Below the pieces are notes generated by a model that saw only the letters and a list, made by a program, of their open reading frames with translations, was not told where the DNA came from and searched no databases. Made by a program: the position numbers and the translations under genes. Positions 1-6,029 of a stretch of 6,131 nt of DNA are shown in pieces. Position 1 is the stretch's first letter. Every line of letters begins with the position of its first letter. Origin of the DNA: Deltaproteobacteria bacterium. Lineage in GTDB: Bacteria > Desulfobacterota > DSM-4660 > Desulfatiglandales > Desulfatiglandaceae. Where the stretch lies: contig JAFDKD010000205.1 in the NCBI GenBank assembly GCA_019307165.1, positions 1 through 6,131 on the forward strand, in the 5' to 3' direction.

Positions 1-1
1 G

Positions 2-259
2 CCGCCGCTGGACACCGCTGACGATAAACCCGAACCGGTAGCTGTTGAGCCGGCGGCAAGCGATGAGGCCGTTCCCTCGCAAGACACGGAGACGCCGCCG
101 CTGGACACCGCTGACGATGAACCCGAACCGGTCGCTGTTGAGCCGGCGGCAAGTGATGAGGCTGTTCCCTCGCAAGACACGGAGACGCCGCCGGTGGACA
201 CCGCTGACGATAAACTCGAACCGGTCGCTGATGAACCGGCGGCAAGCGATGAGGCCGTT
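2..259 (+). repeat. In-frame 93-bp tandem repeat, about 2.8 copies
   Basis: The units span 2-94, 95-187 and 188-259, the last being partial. Units 1 and 2 differ at only 4 of 93 positions, and three of those changes are silent in frame 2; the other is Lys to Glu. Unit 3 is more diverged, with Leu to Val, Glu to Lys, Pro to Leu and Val to Asp changes. The period is exactly 31 codons, so copy-number change would keep the reading frame. The array touches the left edge and may contain more units upstream. Confidence 0.9.
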
Positions 260-367
260 TCAGTCGAAGAAGAGGTCCCTCCGAAAAGCGATGAATCCGT
301 TGACGCAGAACCCGAAGACGGCGATGCGAAAAAAATCGATGAAGCGCCTTCAAAATTGGAGACTTAG
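2..367 (+). CDS. C-terminal acidic repeat tail of a truncated protein (5' end outside window)
   Basis: This is the last 121 codons of a plus-strand gene that enters from the left edge and stops at TAG 365-367. The visible protein is strongly acidic and rich in Pro, Glu, Asp and Ala. It has two full copies of a 31-residue unit (PPLDTADD...SQDTET) and a third copy conserved for 24 residues, followed by a non-repetitive acidic end (EEEVPPKSDESVDAEPEDGD). No folded domain, cysteine or membrane segment is visible, so the tail is probably disordered. Frame 2 is chosen because two of three base changes and more between units are synonymous in it and because it ends just before sppA. The competing frame-3 reading is an Arg-rich artefact running into sppA. 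Identity is unknown. In several deltaproteobacteria the gene before sppA is rpsA (ribosomal protein S1), so an S1 with an acidic extension is possible, but no S1 motif lies within the window. Confidence 0.72.
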   Translation, partial: PPLDTADDKPEPVAVEPAASDEAVPSQDTETPPLDTADDEPEPVAVEPAASDEAVPSQDTETPPVDTADDKLEPVADEPAASDEAVSVEEEVPPKSDESVDAEPEDGDAKKIDEAPSKLET

Positions 368-393
368 CACCCGGACGCACAATGAACTCAATT

Positions 394-398
394 GGAGG
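394..398 (+). promoter_or_regulatory. GGAGG Shine-Dalgarno-like site upstream of sppA
   Basis: GGAGG lies 8 nt before an ATG at 407, which is ideal spacing, but that ATG is out of frame with sppA and opens a frame of only 22 codons (407-475). The in-frame sppA starts at 421 and 448 lie 22 and 49 nt after the site, too far for normal use. The site may serve the short overlapping frame with translational coupling, or it may point to a sequence error or an unusual start. Confidence 0.4.
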
Positions 399-420
399 CT
401 GACGCCATGCGCCATGTTCC

Positions 421-1362
421 ATGCGCAATGCGATACTCTTGCATCCCATGGCCGGAAAAAAACACCCCATATTGATGGTCCTGCTCATTTTGTTCGTAGT
501 TGTTCTCTTTTTGGGTGGGTCCATGTTTTTTGTGCTCAAGCTGGTCGGCCCTTCATCGACCCTGTCGTTCGATGAAAAGATCGGCGTCGTCACCATTGAG
601 GGGACCATCATGCAGTCCCGCGACATCGCCTCTCAGGTAGAGCAGTTCAAGAAAGACAAACGGATCAAGGCGATCCTGTTGCGGATCGATTCTCCGGGAG
701 GGGCCATCGGACCGACCCAGGAAATCCACCGTGAGGTGGTGAAAGCCGCGAAGAGCAAACCGGTGATCGCTTCGCTGGGCGGCGTGGCCGCTTCGGGGGG
801 ATATTACATTGCAGCGGCGGCGGACAAGGTGGTGGCCAATCCGGGAACCATTACGGGCAGCATCGGCGCTTTGATGCAGTTCGTTCGAATCGAAGAACTG
901 CTGAAAAAAATCGGGGTCAGCATGGAAGTGCTGAAAAGCGGAGAATTCAAGGATATCGGCTCGCCCCACCGGGATTTGACCCAGCGGGATAGAGACATTA
1001 TCGAAAAATTGATCGGTGAGATTCAGCACCAGTTTGTGGAGGCGGTGGCCGGAGGCAGAGACCTGCCCATAGAAACGGTCGAGGCGATCGCCGACGGCCG
1101 CATTTTCACCGGCGCCCAGGCCAAAGAAATGGGACTGGTGGATGAACTGGGAAATTTTCAGGACGCGGTCGAAATCGCCAGGAAAGAGGCCCGCATAGAG
1201 GGTGACGCAAGCCTGGTTTACCCCCGGAAGAAACAGAGGATTTGGGATTCCCTGTTTACATCGGCCTTGAGGTCGTTCGTTTCCCTGCTGCGGCAGTCGG
1301 AGATGCGTGCGGAGTACAGGTGGAATGGGCTCTCGGCGCCGGGCCTCAGAGAAAACAACTGA
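421..1362 (+). CDS. sppA: Signal peptide peptidase SppA (S49 family, short form)
   Basis: This is an inner-membrane serine protease that degrades leftover signal peptides after secretion. From the ATG at 421 the protein has 313 residues, typical of the single-domain SppA form rather than the double-length E. coli form. One hydrophobic anchor (about residues 16-42) follows the basic GKKHP. The S49 core follows: a beta-strand entry (FDEKIGVVTIEG, 50-61), the DSPGG oxyanion-type motif (90-94), the nucleophile in GGVAASGGYY (Ser125), and the general-base lysine in KSGEFKDIG (Lys177). The 52-residue Ser-Lys spacing equals that of B. subtilis SppA (S147/K199). DGRIFTGAQAKEMGLVDELG (225-244) is the usual C-terminal core motif. 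The start is uncertain: ATG 448 gives MAGKKHPILM, a more family-like N-terminus, but neither start has a well-placed ribosome site. It lies 53 nt after the acidic-tail gene, probably in the same transcript. Its 3' end overlaps the opposing gene by 17 bp. Confidence 0.93.
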   Translation: MRNAILLHPMAGKKHPILMVLLILFVVVLFLGGSMFFVLKLVGPSSTLSFDEKIGVVTIEGTIMQSRDIASQVEQFKKDKRIKAILLRIDSPGGAIGPTQEIHREVVKAAKSKPVIASLGGVAASGGYYIAAAADKVVANPGTITGSIGALMQFVRIEELLKKIGVSMEVLKSGEFKDIGSPHRDLTQRDRDIIEKLIGEIQHQFVEAVAGGRDLPIETVEAIADGRIFTGAQAKEMGLVDELGNFQDAVEIARKEARIEGDASLVYPRKKQRIWDSLFTSALRSFVSLLRQSEMRAEYRWNGLSAPGLRENN

Positions 1363-1963
1363 TATCTCCTTTACCCTTTCGGATGACTGAAGGCGTATCG
1401 TCGATGAGCGAAACCACGCTGGAAGGACTCGGGTAACGTATGCCGCCGTCCACGATCACATCAAGAAAGGACCCATAGGCTTCCCTGATGGCCAAAGGGT
1501 CGTCGTAACCCGCGCTGGTGCTGATGATGGGCCGACCGAAGGCGCCGACAATTCCCAAACAAATATTGTTGTCCGGAACCCTTATCCCGACCGTCTTTCG
1601 CTTGGTCAGCATGATCTTGGGTACAAGCCTGGTCCCTTCGAGGACAAAGGTGTAGGGTCCGGGCAGCAGTCGTTTCATGGTCTTATAGGCGTAGTTGGAG
1701 ACTACCGCGTATCGGCTGATCCCTTTGAGGTTTTCGCATACAATGGAAAAGGGCTTTTTCAAGGGGCGGTTTTTCAACCTGTAAATCAGCTCTATTCCCC
1801 GTTTGTTGTATAGATCGCATCCGATGCCATAAAAGGTGTCGGTCGGGTAGACAATAACGCCGCCCGATTCCAGAACCTGACTTACCCGGTTGATCAGCCG
1901 TTGCTGCGGGTTATCCTCGTTAATGGACAGCATGACGGCTTTTTTGGTTCGCTTGTTTTCCAT
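1346..1963 (-). CDS. Sua5/YciO/YrdC/YwlC family protein, YciO-like (threonylcarbamoyl-AMP synthase fold)
   Basis: This 205-residue cytoplasmic protein belongs to the family that makes L-threonylcarbamoyladenylate from threonine, bicarbonate and ATP, the first step of tRNA t6A37 formation. Visible motifs are GGVIVYPTDTFYGIGCD (34-50), the basic RLKNRPLKKPFSIV substrate loop (62-75), LLPGPYTFVL (99-108), KTVGIRVPDN (123-132), RPIISTSAG (144-152, in place of the usual STSAN) and VDGG (171-174). The N-terminal DNPQQRLIN and the C-terminal DDTPSVIRKGKGD resemble E. coli YciO more than TsaC, so a main role in t6A synthesis is not certain. The annotated ATG is at 1963, and an in-frame Met at residue 11 (1931-1933, MLSINEDNPQ) is equally possible. 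Neither has a clear ribosome site, and an in-frame stop just upstream rules out a longer start. The gene is alone on this strand, convergent with sppA and divergent from the prepilin peptidase. Confidence 0.88.
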   Translation of the reverse strand: MENKRTKKAVMLSINEDNPQQRLINRVSQVLESGGVIVYPTDTFYGIGCDLYNKRGIELIYRLKNRPLKKPFSIVCENLKGISRYAVVSNYAYKTMKRLLPGPYTFVLEGTRLVPKIMLTKRKTVGIRVPDNNICLGIVGAFGRPIISTSAGYDDPLAIREAYGSFLDVIVDGGIRYPSPSSVVSLIDDTPSVIRKGKGDISCFL

Positions 1964-1993
1964 AGATTATCGCGTTATATCCGGCTCCTCACA

Positions 1994-2009
1994 ATGGCAT
2001 TCATGCCAT
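1994..2009. promoter_or_regulatory. Perfect 16-bp inverted repeat in the divergent spacer (possible operator)
   Basis: ATGGCAT-TC-ATGCCAT has 7-bp perfect arms around a 2-bp centre. It sits in the 80-bp spacer between the divergent starts at 1963 (-) and 2044 (+), 34 bp before the prepilin peptidase start. The short centre favours a dimeric protein-binding site over an RNA hairpin. No T-run follows, so it is not a terminator. No regulator can be assigned from the sequence. Confidence 0.35.
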
Positions 2010-2032
2010 GCCGTGCAATGCGGGGCCATACC

Positions 2033-2037
2033 AGGAG
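2033..2037 (+). promoter_or_regulatory. AGGAG ribosome binding site that sets the prepilin peptidase start
   Basis: AGGAG lies 6 nt before the ATG at 2044. This favours that start over the in-frame ATG at 2008, which has no purine-rich site and would add 12 residues (MPCNAGPYQERP) atypical of the family's N-terminus. Confidence 0.7.
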
Positions 2038-2043
2038 CGCCCC

Positions 2044-2904
2044 ATGGGGTTCACGTTACTGATGAATTTCTATTCGGTCTTGCTGGGCCTGATCGTCGGA
2101 AGCTTTGCAAACGTATGTATTTACCGGATACCCCTGGGTAAATCCATCGTACGCCCCCCGTCCAGCTGTCCCCAATGCGGAAACAGGGTCCGCTTCTACG
2201 ACAACATTCCCCTGATCAGCTATATGCTTCTTCGCGGCAGGTGCCGCGTCTGCGGTCAGCGCATCCCGTTGGTGTATCCATTGGTGGAGGGGCTGTTCGG
2301 GCTCCTCAGCCTGGTTCTCTTTAGCAGATACGGCGTCGGTTTTCAATATATCCTCTTCCTTATATTCGCGGGCGCGCTGATTGTAATCAGTTTTATCGAT
2401 TTCAGGCACCAGATCATCCCCGATGTTCTCTCCCTGCCCGGGATCGCCGCAGGCCTGGCGGTGACGGCCGTGTATCAATGGGCGGTCACGGGCCGCGACG
2501 TGTTGGAAGGCCTGAATCTGACGCGGTTTGCCGGCGGGTCGGCCCCCTATTTTATGATGGGGGAGATTACCTGGTTGGATTCGCTTCTGGGGATCGTTGC
2601 CGGTGGCGGCAGCCTTTTTCTGGTGGCCGTCGCCTTCGAGTATCTGACGGGCAAGGAAGGAATGGGCGGGGGAGACATCAAGCTGCTGGCCATGATCGGC
2701 GCCTGGCTGGGCTGGCAAAGCCTTATCCCGGTGGTTCTCATGTCCTCGTTTTCGGGGGCCCTTGTGGGCTCCGTCTATCTTCTGCTTTCGGGTAAGGGCT
2801 TGCGTGTGAAAATACCCTTCGGCCCGTTTCTTGCCCTGGGTGCACTCCTTTATCTTTTCTTCGGCGTAACCATCACAAACACGTACTTCCGTTTCTTTGC
2901 CTGA
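2044..2904 (+). CDS. pilD: Prepilin peptidase (A24 family, PilD/GspO type)
   Basis: This polytopic inner-membrane aspartyl protease cuts the leader from type IV prepilins and type II secretion pseudopilins. Bifunctional members also N-methylate the new N-terminus. From ATG 2044 it has 286 residues. The first helix ends in GLIVGSFANVCIYRIP (15-30), the typical family opening. A cytoplasmic loop carries the two CxxC zinc motifs, CPQC (42-45) and CRVC (67-70), as in full-length bifunctional enzymes. The first active-site region is FIDFRHQIIPD (117-127, presumed Asp119). The second is GKEGMGGGDIKLLAMIGAWLG (203-223, Asp211 in the GxGD motif). The interval between them is about 92 residues, longer than usual, because of a Gly/aromatic insertion near 148-178. 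Some seven or eight membrane segments are apparent. The histidine kinase gene begins 7 nt downstream, suggesting co-transcription. No prepilin substrate or pilus assembly gene is in the window. Confidence 0.95.
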   Translation: MGFTLLMNFYSVLLGLIVGSFANVCIYRIPLGKSIVRPPSSCPQCGNRVRFYDNIPLISYMLLRGRCRVCGQRIPLVYPLVEGLFGLLSLVLFSRYGVGFQYILFLIFAGALIVISFIDFRHQIIPDVLSLPGIAAGLAVTAVYQWAVTGRDVLEGLNLTRFAGGSAPYFMMGEITWLDSLLGIVAGGGSLFLVAVAFEYLTGKEGMGGGDIKLLAMIGAWLGWQSLIPVVLMSSFSGALVGSVYLLLSGKGLRVKIPFGPFLALGALLYLFFGVTITNTYFRFFA

Positions 2905-2906
2905 GG
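2903..2906 (+). promoter_or_regulatory. GAGG ribosome site overlapping the prepilin peptidase stop
   Basis: GAGG overlaps the TGA stop (2902-2904) and lies 5 nt before ATG 2912. This supports 2912 as the kinase start rather than the TTG at 2897, and it suggests translational coupling between the two genes. Confidence 0.6.
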
Positions 2907-2911
2907 ATGCC

Positions 2912-4483
2912 ATGTTGCGGCTGCCGAATTACAGTCTCATGAGAGGGATCGTCGGCCATTTGGCCATACTGATCCTTTCCGCCATGCTCCTTATTAATTT
3001 CATCATGGTCAAGTTTTCGGAACGGGACATGATGAAAGGCAAGATATCTCTTGGGCGGATGATGCTGCTGGCCCTGGATCAGCAGGTTGAGATTCGCAAT
3101 GGTTGGCGGGAGCGGCAGGGCGGCATCGCCGTTCCGGAGGCCCTTGCATCGGAGGTCCTTGAGGCAGGCGGTTTTTCCTCTGTCCTCATGGTGGACGGCA
3201 GGGGGCGGGAGACCTTTCGTCTTGGTTTGTTTCAGGATTTCAAGGCCGAGGCCGTTTCTACCGCGAGAAAGGCCCTGGCCGGTCGATCCATGTGTTTGGA
3301 ACTGAAGGGGAGAAGGTGGGGGGTGACCTGGTTCGCCCACGAAAGACTCCACGTTGCCGCGCCCATTCTGAAGCAGGGAGACGCACGGGGCGCATTATGC
3401 ATCACCGCCGACCTCGCGCCCCTGTACGAGAACCTGAGAAGGTCCGAGGGGTTGATGCTTCTGTATATCCTTCTCAATACCCTGATCCTCGTTTTCGTAG
3501 GCATATACCTCCTTTCAAGAACGGTCATTCGGCCGATTCATCGATTGCTTCGGATAACGGAGCGCTTTCAGGGCGAGGCGCCCTTTCCCCGGCTCCCGGA
3601 AGCCCCCAGGAATGAAATGGGTCAGCTTTTCGGTTCGCTCAATGCCATGCTCAAACGCCTGGAAGAGAACAAGACCGATCTGCAGGGCCACATTATGTCG
3701 CTTGAGCAGGCCAACCGTGCGATCCGGGAGGCGCAGGACAGGATTGTCAAAACGGAAAAACTGGCGTCCGTGGGACGCCTGGCAACGGGTGTGGCCCATG
3801 AGGTCGGGAATCCACTGAGCATCGTTTCGGGCTACCTGGAACTGCTCGAAAGCAACGGGTTGAGCGTGGATGAACGGAGGGATTGCCTGAACCGCATCGC
3901 CTATGAGATCGAACGGATCGATCAGACCATCCGGCAATTACTCAGTTTTTCGGAGTCCGGGGCCGGAGGCCGGCATGAGACTTCGGTGCACGCCGTTATC
4001 CGGGAGACGGTAGCGGACCGGGGGCCGGCCCTTGCCGATGGAAGGGTGCGGGTAGAGACCCGGCTGGAGGCCGGGGACGATCGGGTCCGGGCGCATCCGT
4101 TTCAGTTAAAACAGATAATGTCGAACGTGATGGCGAATGCAGTCGATATTCTCAAGGCCGATGATCCCGATGGGGCGGATCGTTCCCAAGGTCTGATTAC
4201 CGTGCGGACGCGGAATACCGATGGAAGACTGGAAGTCGCTTTCGCCGATAATGGGCCCGGCATTGCCGACGCCGACGTTACACGCGTGTTCGATCCGTTT
4301 TACACCACCAAGGAGCCGGGGATGGGTACGGGCCTGGGCCTCGCGGTTTGTCACCGGATCGCGGAAGACCTCGGGGGCGGCATCCGGCTGGAGAGCGCTG
4401 TGGGAAAAGGGACCACGGTCATTATTGACATTCCTTTGGCCTGCGCGGACAATGGGGGGAATGGTGACAAGCGAGGGGAATAA
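2912..4483 (+). CDS. Transmembrane sensor histidine kinase (HAMP, HisKA, HATPase_c)
   Basis: This is the membrane sensor of a two-component system; it autophosphorylates on His and passes the phosphate to the regulator encoded next. From ATG 2912 it has 523 residues. TM1 is about 12-33. A periplasmic domain of about 145 residues follows (34-180), with a Cache-like ending (AAPILKQGDARGALCITADL, 149-168) and three cysteines or fewer. TM2 is 181-202 and HAMP 203-257, followed by a helical linker (about 245-285). The H-box is VGRLATGVAHEVGNPL, with phospho-acceptor His296. The catalytic domain has the N-box IMSNVMANAVDI (Asn408), G1 DNGPGI (446-451), F-box FDPFYTTK (460-467) and G2 GMGTGLGLA (470-478), so it looks fully active. 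The kinase core resembles NtrB/ZraS-type partners of NtrC regulators. The signal sensed is unknown. Its stop overlaps the regulator's ATG by one base, indicating tight coupling. Confidence 0.93.
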   Translation: MLRLPNYSLMRGIVGHLAILILSAMLLINFIMVKFSERDMMKGKISLGRMMLLALDQQVEIRNGWRERQGGIAVPEALASEVLEAGGFSSVLMVDGRGRETFRLGLFQDFKAEAVSTARKALAGRSMCLELKGRRWGVTWFAHERLHVAAPILKQGDARGALCITADLAPLYENLRRSEGLMLLYILLNTLILVFVGIYLLSRTVIRPIHRLLRITERFQGEAPFPRLPEAPRNEMGQLFGSLNAMLKRLEENKTDLQGHIMSLEQANRAIREAQDRIVKTEKLASVGRLATGVAHEVGNPLSIVSGYLELLESNGLSVDERRDCLNRIAYEIERIDQTIRQLLSFSESGAGGRHETSVHAVIRETVADRGPALADGRVRVETRLEAGDDRVRAHPFQLKQIMSNVMANAVDILKADDPDGADRSQGLITVRTRNTDGRLEVAFADNGPGIADADVTRVFDPFYTTKEPGMGTGLGLAVCHRIAEDLGGGIRLESAVGKGTTVIIDIPLACADNGGNGDKRGE

Positions 4484-5841
4484 TGGCGGCGGCACGCGTC
4501 CTGCTCATCGATGATGAAACGAACATGCGGCACCTCCTGAGCATCATGCTCGGCAAGGCCGGGTATGACATCGAGGAGGCCGGAAACGGGATCGATGCTT
4601 TGAAGAAACTGGCATCGTCCCGGTTCGATTTTGTGCTCTGCGATATCAGAATGCCGAAAATGGACGGGATGACGTTTCTCAAGCAGGCCAGGGACCTGCA
4701 CCCGGAGACGACCTATATCATGATGTCCGCCTACGGGACCACGGACTCGGCCATAGAGGCCATGAAGGAGGGGGCGTACGATTATATTTCGAAACCGTTT
4801 AAGACCGATGAGGTATTGATTACCCTGAAAAAGGCCGAGGAGAGGGGCCGTCTCAGGCAGGAAAACATCAGGCTGAAGTCCAGAATCAGCGAGATCGAGA
4901 AAAAGTATTCTTTTGGTAATATCGTGGCCAGGAGCGAGGCCATGGCCGGGGTTTTCGGCCTGGTGAGCAAAGTCGCGGGGCACAAGACGACCGTATTGGT
5001 CACCGGAGAAAGCGGGACGGGAAAGGAATTGATCGCCAAGGCGATTCACGCCAACAGCGAAAGGGCGGATGGGCCGATCGTCACCATCAACTGCGGCGGA
5101 ATTCCCGAAAACCTTCTCGAAAGCGAGTTGTTCGGTTATAAAAGGGGGGCCTTCACCGACGCAGTCAAGGACAAGCCCGGGTATTTTGAAGAGGCGGACG
5201 GCGGAACCATCTTCCTCGACGAGATCGGCGAGCTTCCGCTTTCACTCCAGGTGAAGATGCTGCGGGTCTTGCAGGAAGAGGAAATCACCCCCCTGGGGGG
5301 TGTCGGGTCCCTGAAGATCGACGTGCGGATCATTGCCGCCACGTCCAAAGACCTGAGCAGGGAGGTTCAGGAAGGAAATTTCAGGGAAGACCTGTTTTAC
5401 CGTATCAACGTCATGACCATTCACATGCCGCCCCTGCGGGAACGGCGAGGGGACATACCGCTCCTCGTGGGCTATTTCATCGATCAGTTCAACAAGAAAC
5501 TCAATAAGAACATAGAGGCACTGTCATCGGAGGCCATGCCGATTCTCATGGAATATTCCTGGCCGGGCAATGTACGGGAACTGGAGAACGTTATCGAGCG
5601 GGCCGTGCTTCTTGCAAAAGGACGGTGGATTACCCCGGACGAACTGATCCAGCCGTCATCCCCCGATATGGGACCGGCGGAAGCCCTTTCCCTGAAAAAG
5701 GCCGTCAAACGTCTTGAACGGGAACTCATTGCAAAGGCCCTGAAACTGACCGGCGGGAACCGTACACGGGCCGCGAAAATCCTGGAAGTGAGCCGGCCCA
5801 TGCTCATCGGCAAAATTAAGGAATACGGGATTGATTTGTGA
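4483..5841 (+). CDS. NtrC-family sigma-54-dependent response regulator (REC, AAA+, Fis HTH)
   Basis: This 452-residue DNA-binding activator would be phosphorylated by the preceding kinase and use ATP hydrolysis to open sigma-54 promoters. The REC domain (about 5-118) has acidic Asp10/Asp11, phospho-acceptor Asp54 (CDIRMPKMDG), Ser82 and Lys104 (SKPF). A charged helical linker (118-142) follows. The AAA+ domain (about 147-380) has Walker A GESGTGKE (175-182), the sigma-54 loop at 222-227, Walker B GGTIFLDEIGE (240-250), arginine-finger region FREDLFYR (300-307) and sensor II WPGNVRELENV (360-370). The C-terminal Fis-type helix-turn-helix (about 405-450) contains TGGNRTRAAKILEVSR. The sigma-54 loop reads GAFTDA instead of GAFTGA. 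The ATG overlaps the kinase TAA (TAATG), with GAGGGG at 4473-4478 as ribosome site. Its position after a prepilin peptidase suggests a PilR-like role, but the kinase layout differs from Pseudomonas PilS, so no symbol is given. Confidence 0.95.
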   Translation: MAAARVLLIDDETNMRHLLSIMLGKAGYDIEEAGNGIDALKKLASSRFDFVLCDIRMPKMDGMTFLKQARDLHPETTYIMMSAYGTTDSAIEAMKEGAYDYISKPFKTDEVLITLKKAEERGRLRQENIRLKSRISEIEKKYSFGNIVARSEAMAGVFGLVSKVAGHKTTVLVTGESGTGKELIAKAIHANSERADGPIVTINCGGIPENLLESELFGYKRGAFTDAVKDKPGYFEEADGGTIFLDEIGELPLSLQVKMLRVLQEEEITPLGGVGSLKIDVRIIAATSKDLSREVQEGNFREDLFYRINVMTIHMPPLRERRGDIPLLVGYFIDQFNKKLNKNIEALSSEAMPILMEYSWPGNVRELENVIERAVLLAKGRWITPDELIQPSSPDMGPAEALSLKKAVKRLERELIAKALKLTGGNRTRAAKILEVSRPMLIGKIKEYGIDL

Positions 5842-5844
5842 GAC

Positions 5845-5910
5845 GGGTTGCAGGTTGCGGGTTACGAGTTGCGGGTTGTTGGTTGTTCGTTGGAGAGCGT
5901 TATTCGTTAT
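5845..5910. repeat. Degenerate GGGTTGC-like 7-bp tandem repeat (about 9 copies)
   Basis: This lies just after the regulator stop. Seven contiguous heptamers (5845-5893) read GGGTTGC, AGGTTGC, GGGTTAC, GAGTTGC, GGGTTGT, TGGTTGT and TCGTTGG, all sharing a central GTT. After a 3-bp phase slip, two more follow (5897-5910: GCGTTAT, TCGTTAT). Divergence rises from left to right. No coding frame or stable hairpin is evident. Confidence 0.85.
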
Positions 5911-5936
5911 CAGTGGATAGTTCATTGAAAGGAATA

Positions 5937-5978
5937 TTTAGAATTTAGAATTTAGAATTTAGAATTTAGAATTTAAAA
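5937..5978. repeat. TTTAGAA 7-bp tandem repeat (5 perfect copies plus one degenerate)
   Basis: Five exact copies of TTTAGAA occupy 5937-5971, followed by TTTAAAA (5972-5978). The array is AT-rich and sits 26 bp beyond the GTT-type heptamer array, with the same 7-bp period but unrelated sequence. Slippage could change copy number. It lies between convergent genes, so it disrupts no obvious gene. Confidence 0.92.
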
Positions 5979-6029
5979 AACAAAAATATTGACAAATCAA
6001 ATTCGGTTGACATTGTTTTTCCTGACACC

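Noticed and set aside
45..575. 176-residue Arg-rich open frame on the plus strand over the repeats
   Set aside because: It is the +1 shadow of the acidic repeat protein, its Arg/Met/Pro-rich composition is unnatural, and it runs 155 bp into sppA. Frame 2 explains the same DNA with mostly silent changes between units.
553..1029. Long minus-strand open frame opposite sppA
   Set aside because: It lies wholly antisense to a well-supported gene, with no recognisable motif and the composition expected of a mirror frame.
2014..2028. Minus-strand sigma-54-like -24/-12 element (TGGCCCCGCATTGCA)
   Set aside because: The GG-to-GC spacing is 9 nt instead of the required 10, and such spacing changes normally abolish activity.
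2897..2911. TTG start for the histidine kinase, giving five extra residues
   Set aside because: ATG 2912 has a GAGG site 5 nt upstream and avoids an overlap with the prepilin peptidase.
2056..2913. 285-codon minus-strand open frame opposite the prepilin peptidase
   Set aside because: The protein is rich in His, Gln and Lys with no domain. The plus strand has complete catalytic and zinc motifs over the same bases.
4351..5049. 232-codon minus-strand open frame spanning the kinase-regulator junction
   Set aside because: It is antisense to two conserved domains and has no motif or ribosome site, consistent with GC-biased codon shadowing.
5976..6020. AAAAACAA ... TTGTTTTT inverted repeat as a bidirectional terminator
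   Set aside because: The 8-bp stem has only one G-C pair and a 29-nt loop, so the hairpin would be too weak for intrinsic termination.
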